This document shows, piece after piece, positions 1-8,060 of a stretch of DNA of 64,000 nt. This DNA comes from Saccharibacillus sp. CPCC 101409 (GTDB lineage Bacteria; Bacillota; Bacilli; Paenibacillales; Paenibacillaceae). Below the pieces are notes generated by a model that saw only the letters and a list, made by a program, of their open reading frames with translations, did no database searches and was not told the DNA's origin. Both the position numbers and the translations under genes were made by a program. Each line of letters begins with the position of its first letter. Positions within the stretch are counted from its first letter, which is position 1. The stretch lies in contig NZ_JAULSA010000012.1 in the NCBI RefSeq assembly GCF_030518235.1, positions 99,226 through 163,225 of the forward strand, given 5' to 3'.

Positions 1-122
1 CGCGCGCGGTCGATACGCATATCAAGAAGCTGCGCGCCAAGCTGGGCGGGGAAGGGCGGCATATCCGAACCGTCATCGGAACGGGATATAAATTCGAGGT
101 CGAGAAACGAGAGTTGGAGTAG
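1..122 (+). CDS. OmpR/PhoB-type response regulator, C-terminal end (partial)
   Basis: The window opens inside this gene; 39 codons remain before the TAG at 120-122. The visible tail (VDTHIKKLRAKL, then IRTVIGTGYKFE) is the recognition helix and C-terminal wing of an OmpR/PhoB winged-helix DNA-binding domain. The receiver domain lies outside the window. Only two bases separate the stop from the ATG of the histidine kinase, so the two form a cognate two-component operon. The inducing signal and targets cannot be read from this fragment. Confidence 0.9.
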   Translation, partial: RAVDTHIKKLRAKLGGEGRHIRTVIGTGYKFEVEKRELE

Positions 123-124
123 AG

Positions 125-1900
125 ATGAAAAAGGCAGGCATTGTACTGAAGCTGTTTCTCGTTACCTCGCTCGTCATGCTGGGCATTCTGACTCTGATCC
201 TGCTGGCTCAGAGTCTTTTCTTCGAACGCTTTTACCGGACGGTGAAAGTAAACGATCTGGTACGGCATATGCAGACCTTCGGCCAGGAATATACCGAAGT
301 CCGGACCGATCCGGTGTCTTCCGCGCGGGTGTTGGGACGATTCGCCAATGAGAACGGAGCGGCGCTGGCGATCCTGAACGATAACATGGAACGCCGCAGC
401 TTCGATCCGTATTTCATCACCCTGCAAAGCGAAGGCCGGAGCGTTACGCTGCTGCTGTCTTCGGAAGGTACAGCGGCCGCGGACGTGCCTTCGGGTCTGC
501 AAACCGGCGACCCGCTGACGGCGGACGGTATATATATGGATGAAAAAGATACCCTGATGCAGCCCGTTACGCTCCAGCCGGAGACGGAAAAGCCGGAGCA
601 GGGACTCACCCGCGTGCAGGGGGAGATAACGGAGATGGTACTGCCGGAGAATCAGGCGATCAATCCGTTCTACACGCAGACGCGGCTCGACGAAGCGCTT
701 CGGGATTGGCGCGCGGAGCAAACCGGCACCGGGGATGTTTCTGCCGGGACGGCTGCACTGCGCGGAGAATGGACCGACAAATGGAGCGGCGTCGTGTATG
801 CGCGGGTGATCGTGCCGCTGCAAAAACCCGACGGACAAACAATCGGCTACGCGTTCGCGCTGTCTTCGCTCCAGCCGCTCGGCGAAGCGACCGTTATGCT
901 CCGGCGGTATTTCCTCTATCTGGCGCCGGCCGCGGCCGGCGTCCTGCTGCTGCTTTCGTTTGTTTACTCGCGGCTGCTGTCCCGGCCGCTGGTGCGTCTC
1001 AGCCGCACCTCGGCGCGCATGGCCGCGCTGGATTTCACGCCCGACGAAGGGCGTGCGATCCGTTCGCGCGACGAATTCGGGGAACTGTCCCGCAATCTCG
1101 ATGCGCTCGGCCATAATCTGGACGCCGCGCTGCGCGGGCTGTCCGAAGCCAATACCGGACTTGCGCGGCAGATGGAAGAAAAAGTCCGCGCGGAAGAACT
1201 GCGCAAAGAGCTGATCGCCAATATTTCGCATGAACTGAAAACGCCGCTCGGGATTGTCAAAGGCTTCGCCGAAGGACTTCAGGACGATGTGGCCGCGGAC
1301 AAAAGAGAACGTTATTTGCAGTTGATCGTCGGCGAGACCGACCGGATGAACGCCCTGATCCTGGATATGCTCCAGTTGTCCCGGTTCGAAGCGAAAGCGA
1401 TCAAATTGAAGCCCGAGGCGGTCGATATCGCCGGTCATGTCCGCTCGCTGCTGGACTCTTTTGCGGCCCAATTGGAAGCCCGGAATCTGAGCGCGGGCAT
1501 ACAGGGAGAGCAAAAACTGCTCGCGATTGCCGACCCGCGGCGAATCGATCAGGTGCTGCTCAATCTGCTGAGCAACGCCGTGCGTCACGCCGGCGAAGGC
1601 GGAGAGATTCTCATTACGCTGAATCGGATCGGACAGGGAACCGCGGAGATCATTGTGGAAAACGACGGCCCGCCTATTCCGGAAAACGAGCTGGAGCGGA
1701 TCTGGGAGCAGTTCTATCGGGCGGAGCGTTCGCGCGACCGCAAATCTGGCGGCACCGGGCTGGGGCTGGCGATCGTGCGCCATATCCTGGAGCTGCACGG
1801 CAGTGAATACGGCGCGGCCAATACAGAGAAAGGCGTTGCTTTCCGCTTCACGCTGCGGGAAGCGGCGTCCGATAACGGGGAGAGAAAAGACAATGAATAA
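125..1900 (+). CDS. Membrane sensor histidine kinase (HAMP, HisKA, HATPase_c)
   Basis: A 591-aa sensor kinase that would phosphorylate the regulator encoded just upstream. TM1 is at about residues 8-30, followed by an extracytoplasmic sensor region to about 257, TM2 at about 260-282, a HAMP linker, and the dimerisation/phosphoacceptor helix with NISHELKTPLG, where His is near residue 369. The ATP-binding domain carries the N-box (LLSNAVRH) and the G-box GTGLGLAIV near residue 542. The architecture matches BaeS/PhoR-like kinases of Firmicutes, but the extracytoplasmic domain is not one I recognise. The stop overlaps the start of the downstream lipoprotein by 8 bp, so that lipoprotein may be an accessory to sensing (inference). 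Confidence 0.93.
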   Translation: MKKAGIVLKLFLVTSLVMLGILTLILLAQSLFFERFYRTVKVNDLVRHMQTFGQEYTEVRTDPVSSARVLGRFANENGAALAILNDNMERRSFDPYFITLQSEGRSVTLLLSSEGTAAADVPSGLQTGDPLTADGIYMDEKDTLMQPVTLQPETEKPEQGLTRVQGEITEMVLPENQAINPFYTQTRLDEALRDWRAEQTGTGDVSAGTAALRGEWTDKWSGVVYARVIVPLQKPDGQTIGYAFALSSLQPLGEATVMLRRYFLYLAPAAAGVLLLLSFVYSRLLSRPLVRLSRTSARMAALDFTPDEGRAIRSRDEFGELSRNLDALGHNLDAALRGLSEANTGLARQMEEKVRAEELRKELIANISHELKTPLGIVKGFAEGLQDDVAADKRERYLQLIVGETDRMNALILDMLQLSRFEAKAIKLKPEAVDIAGHVRSLLDSFAAQLEARNLSAGIQGEQKLLAIADPRRIDQVLLNLLSNAVRHAGEGGEILITLNRIGQGTAEIIVENDGPPIPENELERIWEQFYRAERSRDRKSGGTGLGLAIVRHILELHGSEYGAANTEKGVAFRFTLREAASDNGERKDNE

Positions 1901-2429
1901 ACGAGTACTGCCGGCGGTCTGCGCTCTGCTGGTTGCTTTGCTGCTGAGTGCCTGCGGCGAAAACCATAAAAGCGAAACCGGTTTTTCCGAACAAGAAAAC
2001 ACAGCCGAAGAAAGCGCCGATTCCGTTCAGCCGCCAACAAAGCCCGACTCCGAAACGATGCCGGGGGATGCCGAAGACGAAGCGGCGGGCGGCGAACCGG
2101 AAGATACCGAGATCCTGATCGTAATCGATCAGACCGAAATGCCGATCGAGAGCGGCGGTTTCAATTTTTCCGTAAAACGCAGACCCGAAGGCTATGCGCT
2201 GCAAACGATGCAGTGGAAAGGGGACGGCGAGCCGATCGTCAGCACTTTTCAGGAAGCGGCCGAGAAAGGCGCGACCGGCGGAGACGGCTTCTATATCAGC
2301 GGGGACGGTCAATTTTCCGGCTTTCTGTATCCCAACTCCAGAAAAGGCGAGCGGGGCGAGGTGTCCTTTGTATTCGTCAACGACGAAGGAGAAGAGTTGA
2401 GCTGGAAAAAGAAGATTACGCTTCAATAA
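1893..2429 (+). CDS. Small secreted lipoprotein, unknown function
   Basis: 178 aa. The N-terminus is a lipoprotein signal with lipobox LLSAC (Cys near residue 20), followed by an acidic Glu/Asp/Pro linker and a C-terminal beta-rich segment of about 100 residues. The ATG overlaps the end of the histidine kinase (ATGAATAA), which indicates translational coupling. It would be anchored outside the membrane beside the sensor kinase. No enzymatic motif is visible. The position suggests a ligand-presenting or modulating partner of the kinase, which is inference from operon structure only. Confidence 0.85.
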   Translation: MNKRVLPAVCALLVALLLSACGENHKSETGFSEQENTAEESADSVQPPTKPDSETMPGDAEDEAAGGEPEDTEILIVIDQTEMPIESGGFNFSVKRRPEGYALQTMQWKGDGEPIVSTFQEAAEKGATGGDGFYISGDGQFSGFLYPNSRKGERGEVSFVFVNDEGEELSWKKKITLQ

Positions 2430-2490
2430 CGAGCGGAAGAAACAAGCGGGAACGATTCTGGGAATTCGGTTTTTAGAAGTTTTTGTTTTA

Positions 2491-2516
2491 GTTTACGTCA
2501 TTTTTATTATGTAAAC
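2491..2516. promoter_or_regulatory. Palindrome GTTTACGTCAT-N4-ATTATGTAAAC
   Basis: An imperfect inverted repeat with 11-bp arms and a 4-bp spacer. The right arm is the exact reverse complement of GTTTACATAAT, an 11-mer also present at 5001-5011 and 7821-7831 with the same 4-bp spacer geometry. It lies between two convergent genes, next to a terminator. It looks like a regulator binding site; which factor binds is unknown. Confidence 0.45.
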
Positions 2517-2560
2517 CAAGAAAGCGTCGTTCCGAAATGGAGCGGCGCTTTCTTGGTTTC
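2516..2560. terminator. Bidirectional intrinsic terminator
   Basis: A 14-bp stem (CCAAGAAAGCGTCG pairing with CGGCGCTTTCTTGG, one G.U) sits between the lipoprotein and the convergent beta-propeller gene. T-rich tracts on both sides are modest. Confidence 0.7.
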
Positions 2561-2599
2561 GATTGTAAATACCGGCAAGCGGACAGGGATTTCGAGCGG

Positions 2600-3823
2600 C
2601 TATTCTTTTACCGGAGCGGGCTTTTTGATCGCCGATATTTTTCCGGCCGTCTGCACCAGAAAGTGGGTGTCCGCATCCAGCGTCAGGTTGAAAAAATTCG
2701 AGGTGAATGTGCTTGAAGCGGCGATTTTATTCGTTTGGCGGTTGATCAGGTAAACCTGCTTGGTCATAAGCGCGACGGCGATATAATCTTTGCTCGGTGT
2801 GACTTGGTAGATCGGCGTAGGGAAGCTGAGCGTGCTTTCGGGCTTGGCACCGCTGGGCGCTCCTAGCGGAATGCGCGCCAGCCCCCATTGCCTTTTCTGA
2901 TAATCGATCAGGTAACTGATATAGAATTTACCGTCGTAATACGCTGCCGAGCTTCCGCCTTCTTCGCCATACCCCTTTTCATGCGGGATATAGCGGAAGG
3001 TTTCGATGGCTTTGGCATTGCTGAGATCGATCTTGTCGATATTCAGCCGGTATTCTTCATCTTCCGTGGCAAAAACTTTAGCGTAAGCATAACCGTCCTG
3101 CACCGTCACGATTTCTTGATAGATCGACTTTGTGCTCCAGAGCCTTTTGCCGGTCTGCGCATCGAAAGCGTACAGCTGCTTGGGTTTGCTTCCCGCCAGG
3201 TAAGGGTCCAGCATGACTTGAACAGCCAGAACGGTATTGCCGCCGCCTTCTTGAAGCCGGTAGCCGTACGTTTTGCCGGCGGGCGTTTTCCATTTGAGCG
3301 TTCCCGTCGCCGTATCGAAAGCGCTCAGATTCCCGGAATCGCCGACTATCAGCAGGCCGCTTTGCAGCCCGATATTGTAGGCGCTATACATGCCGTTTTT
3401 CCCGTTGAGAGAAGCCGCCGATTTCCAGATCCGCTTTCCGGTAGACGGATTGAGTTTGTAGGCATACCCCTGCACATCGACAAAATAAACGCCGGAGCCG
3501 TCCGCGATCGGAGCGGCTCCCGGTTCGGCCGCGCAGCTCCAGAGCGCTTTGCCGGTTTTCACATCGGCAGCGGTCAGCGTTTGCCCGAGTTTGTAGAAGA
3601 CGCGGCCGTTTGCATACGTGCCGATCTCCGGTCCGGCTCCGTACTCGATCTTGCGCACGGTCTTTTCCCAATCGGGTTTCAGATAGACCGATTTGGCGGT
3701 AACGGAAGACTGCTCGGCCAGAACCCGCTGCGCGCCTCCGGCCGCCGGAAGCAGCAGGGAAACCGCCAGAACGGCTGCGGCCAATTTACGGATCGAAGAT
3801 CCGGTTTGTTTGATAATCGACAT
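2600..3823 (-). CDS. Secreted PQQ-like beta-propeller protein (paralogue 1)
   Basis: 407 aa. The N-terminus is a Sec signal peptide (basic start, then LAAAVLAVSLLLPAAGGA). The body is made of repeated blades with the PQQ-repeat signature around TGKxxW: VKTGKALWSC, NPSTGKRIWKS, DTATGTLKWKT and DAQTGKRLWST. This fold is shared by BamB and PQQ dehydrogenases, but dehydrogenase catalytic residues are not evident, so it is more likely a cell-surface binding or scaffold protein. The ATG is preceded by AGGAGGGG. Two paralogues lie upstream on the same strand (5022-6386, 6426-7775), with an esterase between. An exact function cannot be given. Confidence 0.85.
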   Translation of the reverse strand: MSIIKQTGSSIRKLAAAVLAVSLLLPAAGGAQRVLAEQSSVTAKSVYLKPDWEKTVRKIEYGAGPEIGTYANGRVFYKLGQTLTAADVKTGKALWSCAAEPGAAPIADGSGVYFVDVQGYAYKLNPSTGKRIWKSAASLNGKNGMYSAYNIGLQSGLLIVGDSGNLSAFDTATGTLKWKTPAGKTYGYRLQEGGGNTVLAVQVMLDPYLAGSKPKQLYAFDAQTGKRLWSTKSIYQEIVTVQDGYAYAKVFATEDEEYRLNIDKIDLSNAKAIETFRYIPHEKGYGEEGGSSAAYYDGKFYISYLIDYQKRQWGLARIPLGAPSGAKPESTLSFPTPIYQVTPSKDYIAVALMTKQVYLINRQTNKIAASSTFTSNFFNLTLDADTHFLVQTAGKISAIKKPAPVKE

Positions 3824-3913
3824 TTAATACCCCTCCTAAAAATAGGAATCAATATGAATATCTGTACAGTGTTTGGACGCTTTGCTCCGATCAATAGTTG
3901 CATAAACGCGTAG

Positions 3914-3947
3914 AAAAACGCCGGCTCCGATACGGAGCCGACGTTTT
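3914..3947 (-). terminator. Intrinsic terminator after the esterase gene
   Basis: The stem AAAACGCCGGCTCCG / CGGAGCCGACGTTTT with a 3-base loop is flanked by A and T runs. It ends the minus-strand esterase transcript and separates it from the beta-propeller gene at 2600-3823. Confidence 0.85.
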
Positions 3948-3969
3948 GATTGGTACTTCAGAAGCGGAT

Positions 3970-4917
3970 TTAAGCTTTCAGCCACGCATTCGCCAGCAGC
4001 ATCGCGCCCTGCTTGGCATTGGTTTCCGCCAGCGCGTTCAGCATGACGAAGTCGTGAATAATGCCCTGGAACCGCGCCGCGGTCACCGGAACGCCGGCTT
4101 CGCGCAGCTTGTTGGCGTACGCTTCGCCTTCGTCGCGCAGCACGTCGGCTTCGCCCGTAATAACCAGCGCTTCCGGAAGATCTTTGAGCTGTTCGGTCGT
4201 CGCGCGCAGCGGGGAAGCGGTAATCTGGGCACGCTCCTGCGGATCGGTCGTGTACTGATCCCAGAACCACTGCATGCCTTTCTTCATCAGGAAGTAGCCT
4301 TCCGCGAATTGGTTGTATGATTCCGTCTCGAACGCGGCGTCCGTTACCGGATAGAACAGCAGCTGCTTGGCGATCTTCGGTCCTTTGCGTTCTTTGGCCA
4401 TCAGGGTAATCGCCGCGGTCATATTGCCGCCGACGCTGTCGCCGCCCACGTACAATTTGGACGTATCGAAACGGTTGGCCGCGCCTTCGCTGCTTATCCA
4501 TTCCAGCGCCGCATAGATTTCTTCGATCGCGACGGGGTATTTATTTTCCGGAGACAGACTGTAGTTCGGGAACACGACCGCGACTTCGGCGCCGACCGCC
4601 AATTCGCGAATAAGCCGGTCGTGGGTATGCGCGTTGCCGAATACCCAGCCCGCTCCGTGGATATAGATCAGGACAGGAAGAGGGCCGGTCGCGCCTTTGG
4701 GACGCAGGATGCGCACCGAGACTTCGCCGCTCGGGCCGCCCGGTATCGTCCGGTCTTCGATGTCTACGTCGGGCTTGGCGATCTCGCCGGATTGAACCTG
4801 ATCGACCGTTTCGCGGCCTTTTTCCGGTCCGAGATCGAACAAATAGGGCGGGTTGGCATTATCGTCGGCAAATTTCTGTGCGGCGGGTTCGAGCACTACC
4901 TTTTTGGCTTCGGTCAA
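3970..4917 (-). CDS. Alpha/beta hydrolase, hormone-sensitive-lipase type esterase
   Basis: About 315 aa. It hydrolyses carboxyl esters by family inference. The oxyanion motif HGAGW (HGGGW-type) is near residue 88, the nucleophile elbow GGDSVGG is near residue 160, the acid residue is probably in DVLRDEG, and the catalytic His is in GIIHDFV near the C-terminus. No signal peptide is present, so it is cytoplasmic. I chose the TTG at 4917 because AAAGGAA lies about 9-10 bases upstream; an in-frame TTG at 4926 sits too close to that site. A GTTTACATAAT palindrome lies about 90 bp upstream and may be its operator. Substrate unknown. Confidence 0.88.
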   Translation of the reverse strand: MTEAKKVVLEPAAQKFADDNANPPYLFDLGPEKGRETVDQVQSGEIAKPDVDIEDRTIPGGPSGEVSVRILRPKGATGPLPVLIYIHGAGWVFGNAHTHDRLIRELAVGAEVAVVFPNYSLSPENKYPVAIEEIYAALEWISSEGAANRFDTSKLYVGGDSVGGNMTAAITLMAKERKGPKIAKQLLFYPVTDAAFETESYNQFAEGYFLMKKGMQWFWDQYTTDPQERAQITASPLRATTEQLKDLPEALVITGEADVLRDEGEAYANKLREAGVPVTAARFQGIIHDFVMLNALAETNAKQGAMLLANAWLKA

Positions 4918-5000
4918 CGGGATCAATTCCTTTCGAAAGTGAATTTATTCCAGCTTTTATTTAAACCAAAAATTGGATTTGAAATCATCCGCACAATTTT

Positions 5001-5026
5001 GTTTACATAATTAAAATTACGTCACT
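5001..5026. promoter_or_regulatory. Palindrome GTTTACATAAT-N4-ATTACGTCACT
   Basis: The left arm is identical to the 11-mer at 7821-7831. The right arm matches the palindrome at 7 of 11 positions, with the same 4-bp spacer as the site at 2491-2516. It lies upstream of the minus-strand esterase and overlaps the last codons of the beta-propeller gene before it. Confidence 0.45.
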
Positions 5027-6386
5027 CTCCTATTTGAAATGCTTCTATTTTTGTTTCGGTTCGAATAAAGAGCATACCTTCGGAAAAGAACGGATGCGTG
5101 AAAAGGTCCAACTCTGTGTCAAATCGGCCGATCGGAGCTCCCGTTTTTAGATTGAACAGATATCCGCCTCCGCCGTTAAGTCCCGCAAAGACGTATTGAC
5201 CTTCGACTTTGACGCCGGTCGTTTCCACGGAGGCGGGCAGACGGCCGAACGAGACGGTCTTGTCGTCCGAAGCGCGAAGGGCGGTAAGAACGCCGTTTTT
5301 TTGAAAGAAAAACCATCCCTCTTCCAATCCCGAAACCAGATTCCCGTATTCCGCGTAGCTCTTGATCGTTTCGGGCGAGGTGCTGCCGCGCAGGTAACGG
5401 GTCAGTCTGTTATCCACGTTCCTGCTGTCCAATTCCCCTTCGACGCCGTAGGCAAACTTCCCTGTCAGGTAACCCTGCAAATCGACGGATAACCGAGCAT
5501 CCTGCAGCAGACCGTATTTTTCCGTTTCGACAATCCTGCCGGTCTTGGGGTCGAGCAGGGCCAGCCGGAATTGGTAACCGCGAAAAGGCTTCTCCCTGTA
5601 AAACAAGCGCATTGCCTGCTCTGTGACTTCCCGAAGCACAAGGTTGCCGTTATCCGTTCCGATCTTATTATAGAACCCGGTTAGGCTCCATCGTATTTTT
5701 CCGGTATCCGGATCAAGACCGAAGAACCGGGTCTGCATATTGTCGACCGAACTCGCGACGACCAGCGTGTCGGAATACTGCCCGATCACATCGCTTGCAT
5801 ACATGCGAAGCCGGGAGTTTTTCCATATCCGTTTACCGCTGGACGGGTTGTAGGCCGATACGCCGCCGTCTTCGTTCAGCACCAGCAGCAGCCCTCCCAC
5901 GGAATGAATATGCGCGCCGAGTACATTCGGGAGCTTTACTGCCGAAACTTTCCAATGTATTCGGCCGCTGACGGCATCCGCCTTCACTAATTGACCGGCC
6001 TTGTTGATAAAAGAAACGGTATTGGAAGTTACGACTTCCGGCGCTCCGGCCTCTTTGATCGACCATTTGATTTTGCCCGTCCGTATATCGGCCGCATGCA
6101 ACGTTTGCTGGCGATCGGTGTAGTACGTCAAACCGTTTGAAACGGGAAGGAGTGCCGAACGTTCGCTGCCGGCGGTATCCGCCTGCCATACCGGCTGGAG
6201 TTTCCGGGGCGGTTTTACATCTGCGGAAGCGGCCGGGGAAGCTTGACCGACCTGCGCAGCCTGGACGCTCGTACGCTGCGGAGCCGCTGGCGTCAGAAGC
6301 GATTCCGCTCTTACCCAACCCGGCGCGCCTGAAGAAAATAAGGCTGCGGCAAGTATGCACATGGCTCCCTGCTGAATTTTATTCAT
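5022..6386 (-). CDS. Secreted PQQ-like beta-propeller protein (paralogue 2)
   Basis: 454 aa with an N-terminal signal peptide ending near residues 25-30. Blade signatures include DIRTGKIKWSI, DAVSGRIHWKV, NPSSGKRIWKN and DPDTGKIRWSL, typical of PQQ/BamB-like propellers. The start ATG has AAGGAG upstream. It lies 39 bp downstream of paralogue 3 on the same strand, so both are probably cotranscribed. There is no lipobox and no obvious anchor; the protein is probably secreted or wall-associated. Tandem duplication explains the cluster, but divergence is high enough that blades align by motif rather than by long identity. Confidence 0.85.
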   Translation of the reverse strand: MNKIQQGAMCILAAALFSSGAPGWVRAESLLTPAAPQRTSVQAAQVGQASPAASADVKPPRKLQPVWQADTAGSERSALLPVSNGLTYYTDRQQTLHAADIRTGKIKWSIKEAGAPEVVTSNTVSFINKAGQLVKADAVSGRIHWKVSAVKLPNVLGAHIHSVGGLLLVLNEDGGVSAYNPSSGKRIWKNSRLRMYASDVIGQYSDTLVVASSVDNMQTRFFGLDPDTGKIRWSLTGFYNKIGTDNGNLVLREVTEQAMRLFYREKPFRGYQFRLALLDPKTGRIVETEKYGLLQDARLSVDLQGYLTGKFAYGVEGELDSRNVDNRLTRYLRGSTSPETIKSYAEYGNLVSGLEEGWFFFQKNGVLTALRASDDKTVSFGRLPASVETTGVKVEGQYVFAGLNGGGGYLFNLKTGAPIGRFDTELDLFTHPFFSEGMLFIRTETKIEAFQIGE

Positions 6387-6425
6387 GGAATATCAGGCTC
6401 CTTTTGTCCTTTTTGATTCATTAAA

Positions 6426-7775
6426 CTATTGAGCTTTATCTGTTAAGGCGGAAGGACGCTTAACGGCGATCAGTTTATTTTCCGCCTGCACAATCACGGT
6501 ATCGTCCGAGAACAGCGTTTCTCCGTACACCCGGCCGCCCGTATCGATCCGTCCGAGCGTTTTGGCCGACGGGATATCGATCAGGTAGAACAGGCCGTCG
6601 CTAAGTCCGGTGTAAATGCCCGTACCGTGCAGATCGAGCCGTGAAACCGGGTTGTGGATCTCCGGGTAAGAGGTGCTCGCCTGACCGGCAAATTTCATAT
6701 AAGAAAGCTGAAGGCCGCGTTGGAAAAAGAACCGATCCATATAAGGTCCCGCCAGCAGATCGCCATGATCTTCGTAAGCGACCGGCTTCTGCGTTTTCGG
6801 GTCTTTATCCAGCTCGTACCGGTACAGAATACTCGAATATCCCTGAAGCACATTCGGGATATATTTTTGCATGGAAACGTAGATATATTTGCCGTCGATA
6901 ATGACTTGATCCGCCTGCTGGTACATGCCGTCCTGCACCTGGGCAAAAGAATAGGAAGCCGCTTTTTTACCCGTTTTGACGGATACTTTATCCACGATCG
7001 CGGCGTAATCCTGATTGGCCCACATCGAATTGTCTCTGAGATACAGATAGCCGCCGCGCTGTTCCAGCAAGGGAGCGTAGCTGCCGCCCAGCGCCCACAG
7101 CTGTTTGCCCGTTTTGATATCGTATCCGATATATTGGTCGACCATGATCGCTCCGCTGACAACAGAAGACGCGACCAGCACGCCGTCATACGTTCCGTAG
7201 ACCGTACCCCCTTCCACGGCTTCCGTCGACTGCTTCCACAACCGTTTGCCGGTTGCCGTATCGTAAGCGTGCAGGGTCTCGGTACTGCCGACGATCAGCT
7301 TGCCGCCGGACAAAGCCAGGTTGTACGTCCCGTACCGGGCTGTAATTCCGGTCTTGGTTTTCCAAAGTACGCCGCCTGTTTTGGCATTAAGACCCACCAG
7401 GCTGCCGGAGTTATCGATGAAATAGATCGTTCCGCTGCCGACAACCATTTCCGAGCCCAATTTGGCGTTCACGCTCCACTTCTGGCGTCCGGTCGAAGCT
7501 TCGACGGCGAACAGCTTGCCTTTGGCCGGATAGAAAACAAGACCGTCGGCGGTTTGCGCATAGAAGGTATCCAAACGCTGCGCGCCGCCGATATCGGCGG
7601 TTTTGGTCCACAGCGGCTTGAGCACCGGCGTCGAATCGCTCGAAGTCAGGCTGAATCCTCCGTTATAAGAAGTCACCGGGCCGGCATGAGCGGAGGGCAG
7701 AGCGGAGAAACCGAGAATGGAAGACAGCAGCAGGGCGAAAGATGTTTTGGCAAAGCTTAGCGAACGTTTTTTCAT
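6426..7775 (-). CDS. Secreted PQQ-like beta-propeller protein (paralogue 3)
   Basis: 449 aa with a clear Sec signal peptide (KKRSLSFAKTSF, hydrophobic stretch, cleavage near SAHA). Blade signatures are EASTGRQKWSV, NAKTGGVLWKT, DTATGKRLWKQ and DIKTGKQLWAL. I chose the ATG at 7775, seven bases after AGGAGG; a TTG directly before it at 7778 is less well spaced. It is the first large gene of the minus-strand propeller group. Upstream lie a GTTTACATAAT palindrome and a 23-aa small ORF, which may share its transcript. Extracellular binding or scaffolding is inferred from the fold. Confidence 0.86.
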   Translation of the reverse strand: MKKRSLSFAKTSFALLLSSILGFSALPSAHAGPVTSYNGGFSLTSSDSTPVLKPLWTKTADIGGAQRLDTFYAQTADGLVFYPAKGKLFAVEASTGRQKWSVNAKLGSEMVVGSGTIYFIDNSGSLVGLNAKTGGVLWKTKTGITARYGTYNLALSGGKLIVGSTETLHAYDTATGKRLWKQSTEAVEGGTVYGTYDGVLVASSVVSGAIMVDQYIGYDIKTGKQLWALGGSYAPLLEQRGGYLYLRDNSMWANQDYAAIVDKVSVKTGKKAASYSFAQVQDGMYQQADQVIIDGKYIYVSMQKYIPNVLQGYSSILYRYELDKDPKTQKPVAYEDHGDLLAGPYMDRFFFQRGLQLSYMKFAGQASTSYPEIHNPVSRLDLHGTGIYTGLSDGLFYLIDIPSAKTLGRIDTGGRVYGETLFSDDTVIVQAENKLIAVKRPSALTDKAQ

Positions 7776-7820
7776 CAAAAAGCCTCCTGTTCGTTAGAAT
7801 AGCCTTCAATCGCTTTTTAA

Positions 7821-7846
7821 GTTTACATAATAAATAATATGTCTCT
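7821..7846. promoter_or_regulatory. GTTTACATAAT site upstream of the propeller genes
   Basis: An exact copy of the 11-mer at 5001-5011, followed by a weaker second arm (6 of 11 positions) after 4 bp. It sits in the 70-bp gap between the 23-aa small ORF and the beta-propeller gene that starts at 7775. Confidence 0.4.
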
Positions 7847-7847
7847 A

Positions 7848-7919
7848 TCAGAAAAAGATATCCAGAAAACTGATCAGGATTTGCTGCAGCCACGACCAGG
7901 GACCGGGTTGATAGACCAT
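7848..7919 (-). CDS. 23-aa amphipathic small peptide
   Basis: A small ORF reading MVYQPGPWSW then LQQILISFLDIFF and a TGA stop. It is preceded by a perfect Shine-Dalgarno TAAGGAGGTG with the AGGAGG core 9 bases before the ATG, which is much stronger than chance. The peptide is aromatic and hydrophobic with two Gln and one Asp, and would form a short amphipathic or membrane-seeking helix. It has no Cys and no leader. It is the first coding unit upstream of the propeller genes. It could be a membrane microprotein, a peptide signal or a leader peptide controlling the downstream genes; I do not recognise the family. Confidence 0.6.
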   Translation of the reverse strand: MVYQPGPWSWLQQILISFLDIFF

Positions 7920-8060
7920 CGTTCGACACCTCCTTATTTTTGCGCGATCGAAGCTTGCGCCGCGCCGCCGCGTCGTTCACAATACTAATAGAACGGAGCC
8001 GGGGAAGACTTCCTCGCTTTTTTACCCAAAAATTTTCATTAAAGAAGGACGAAACGATCC

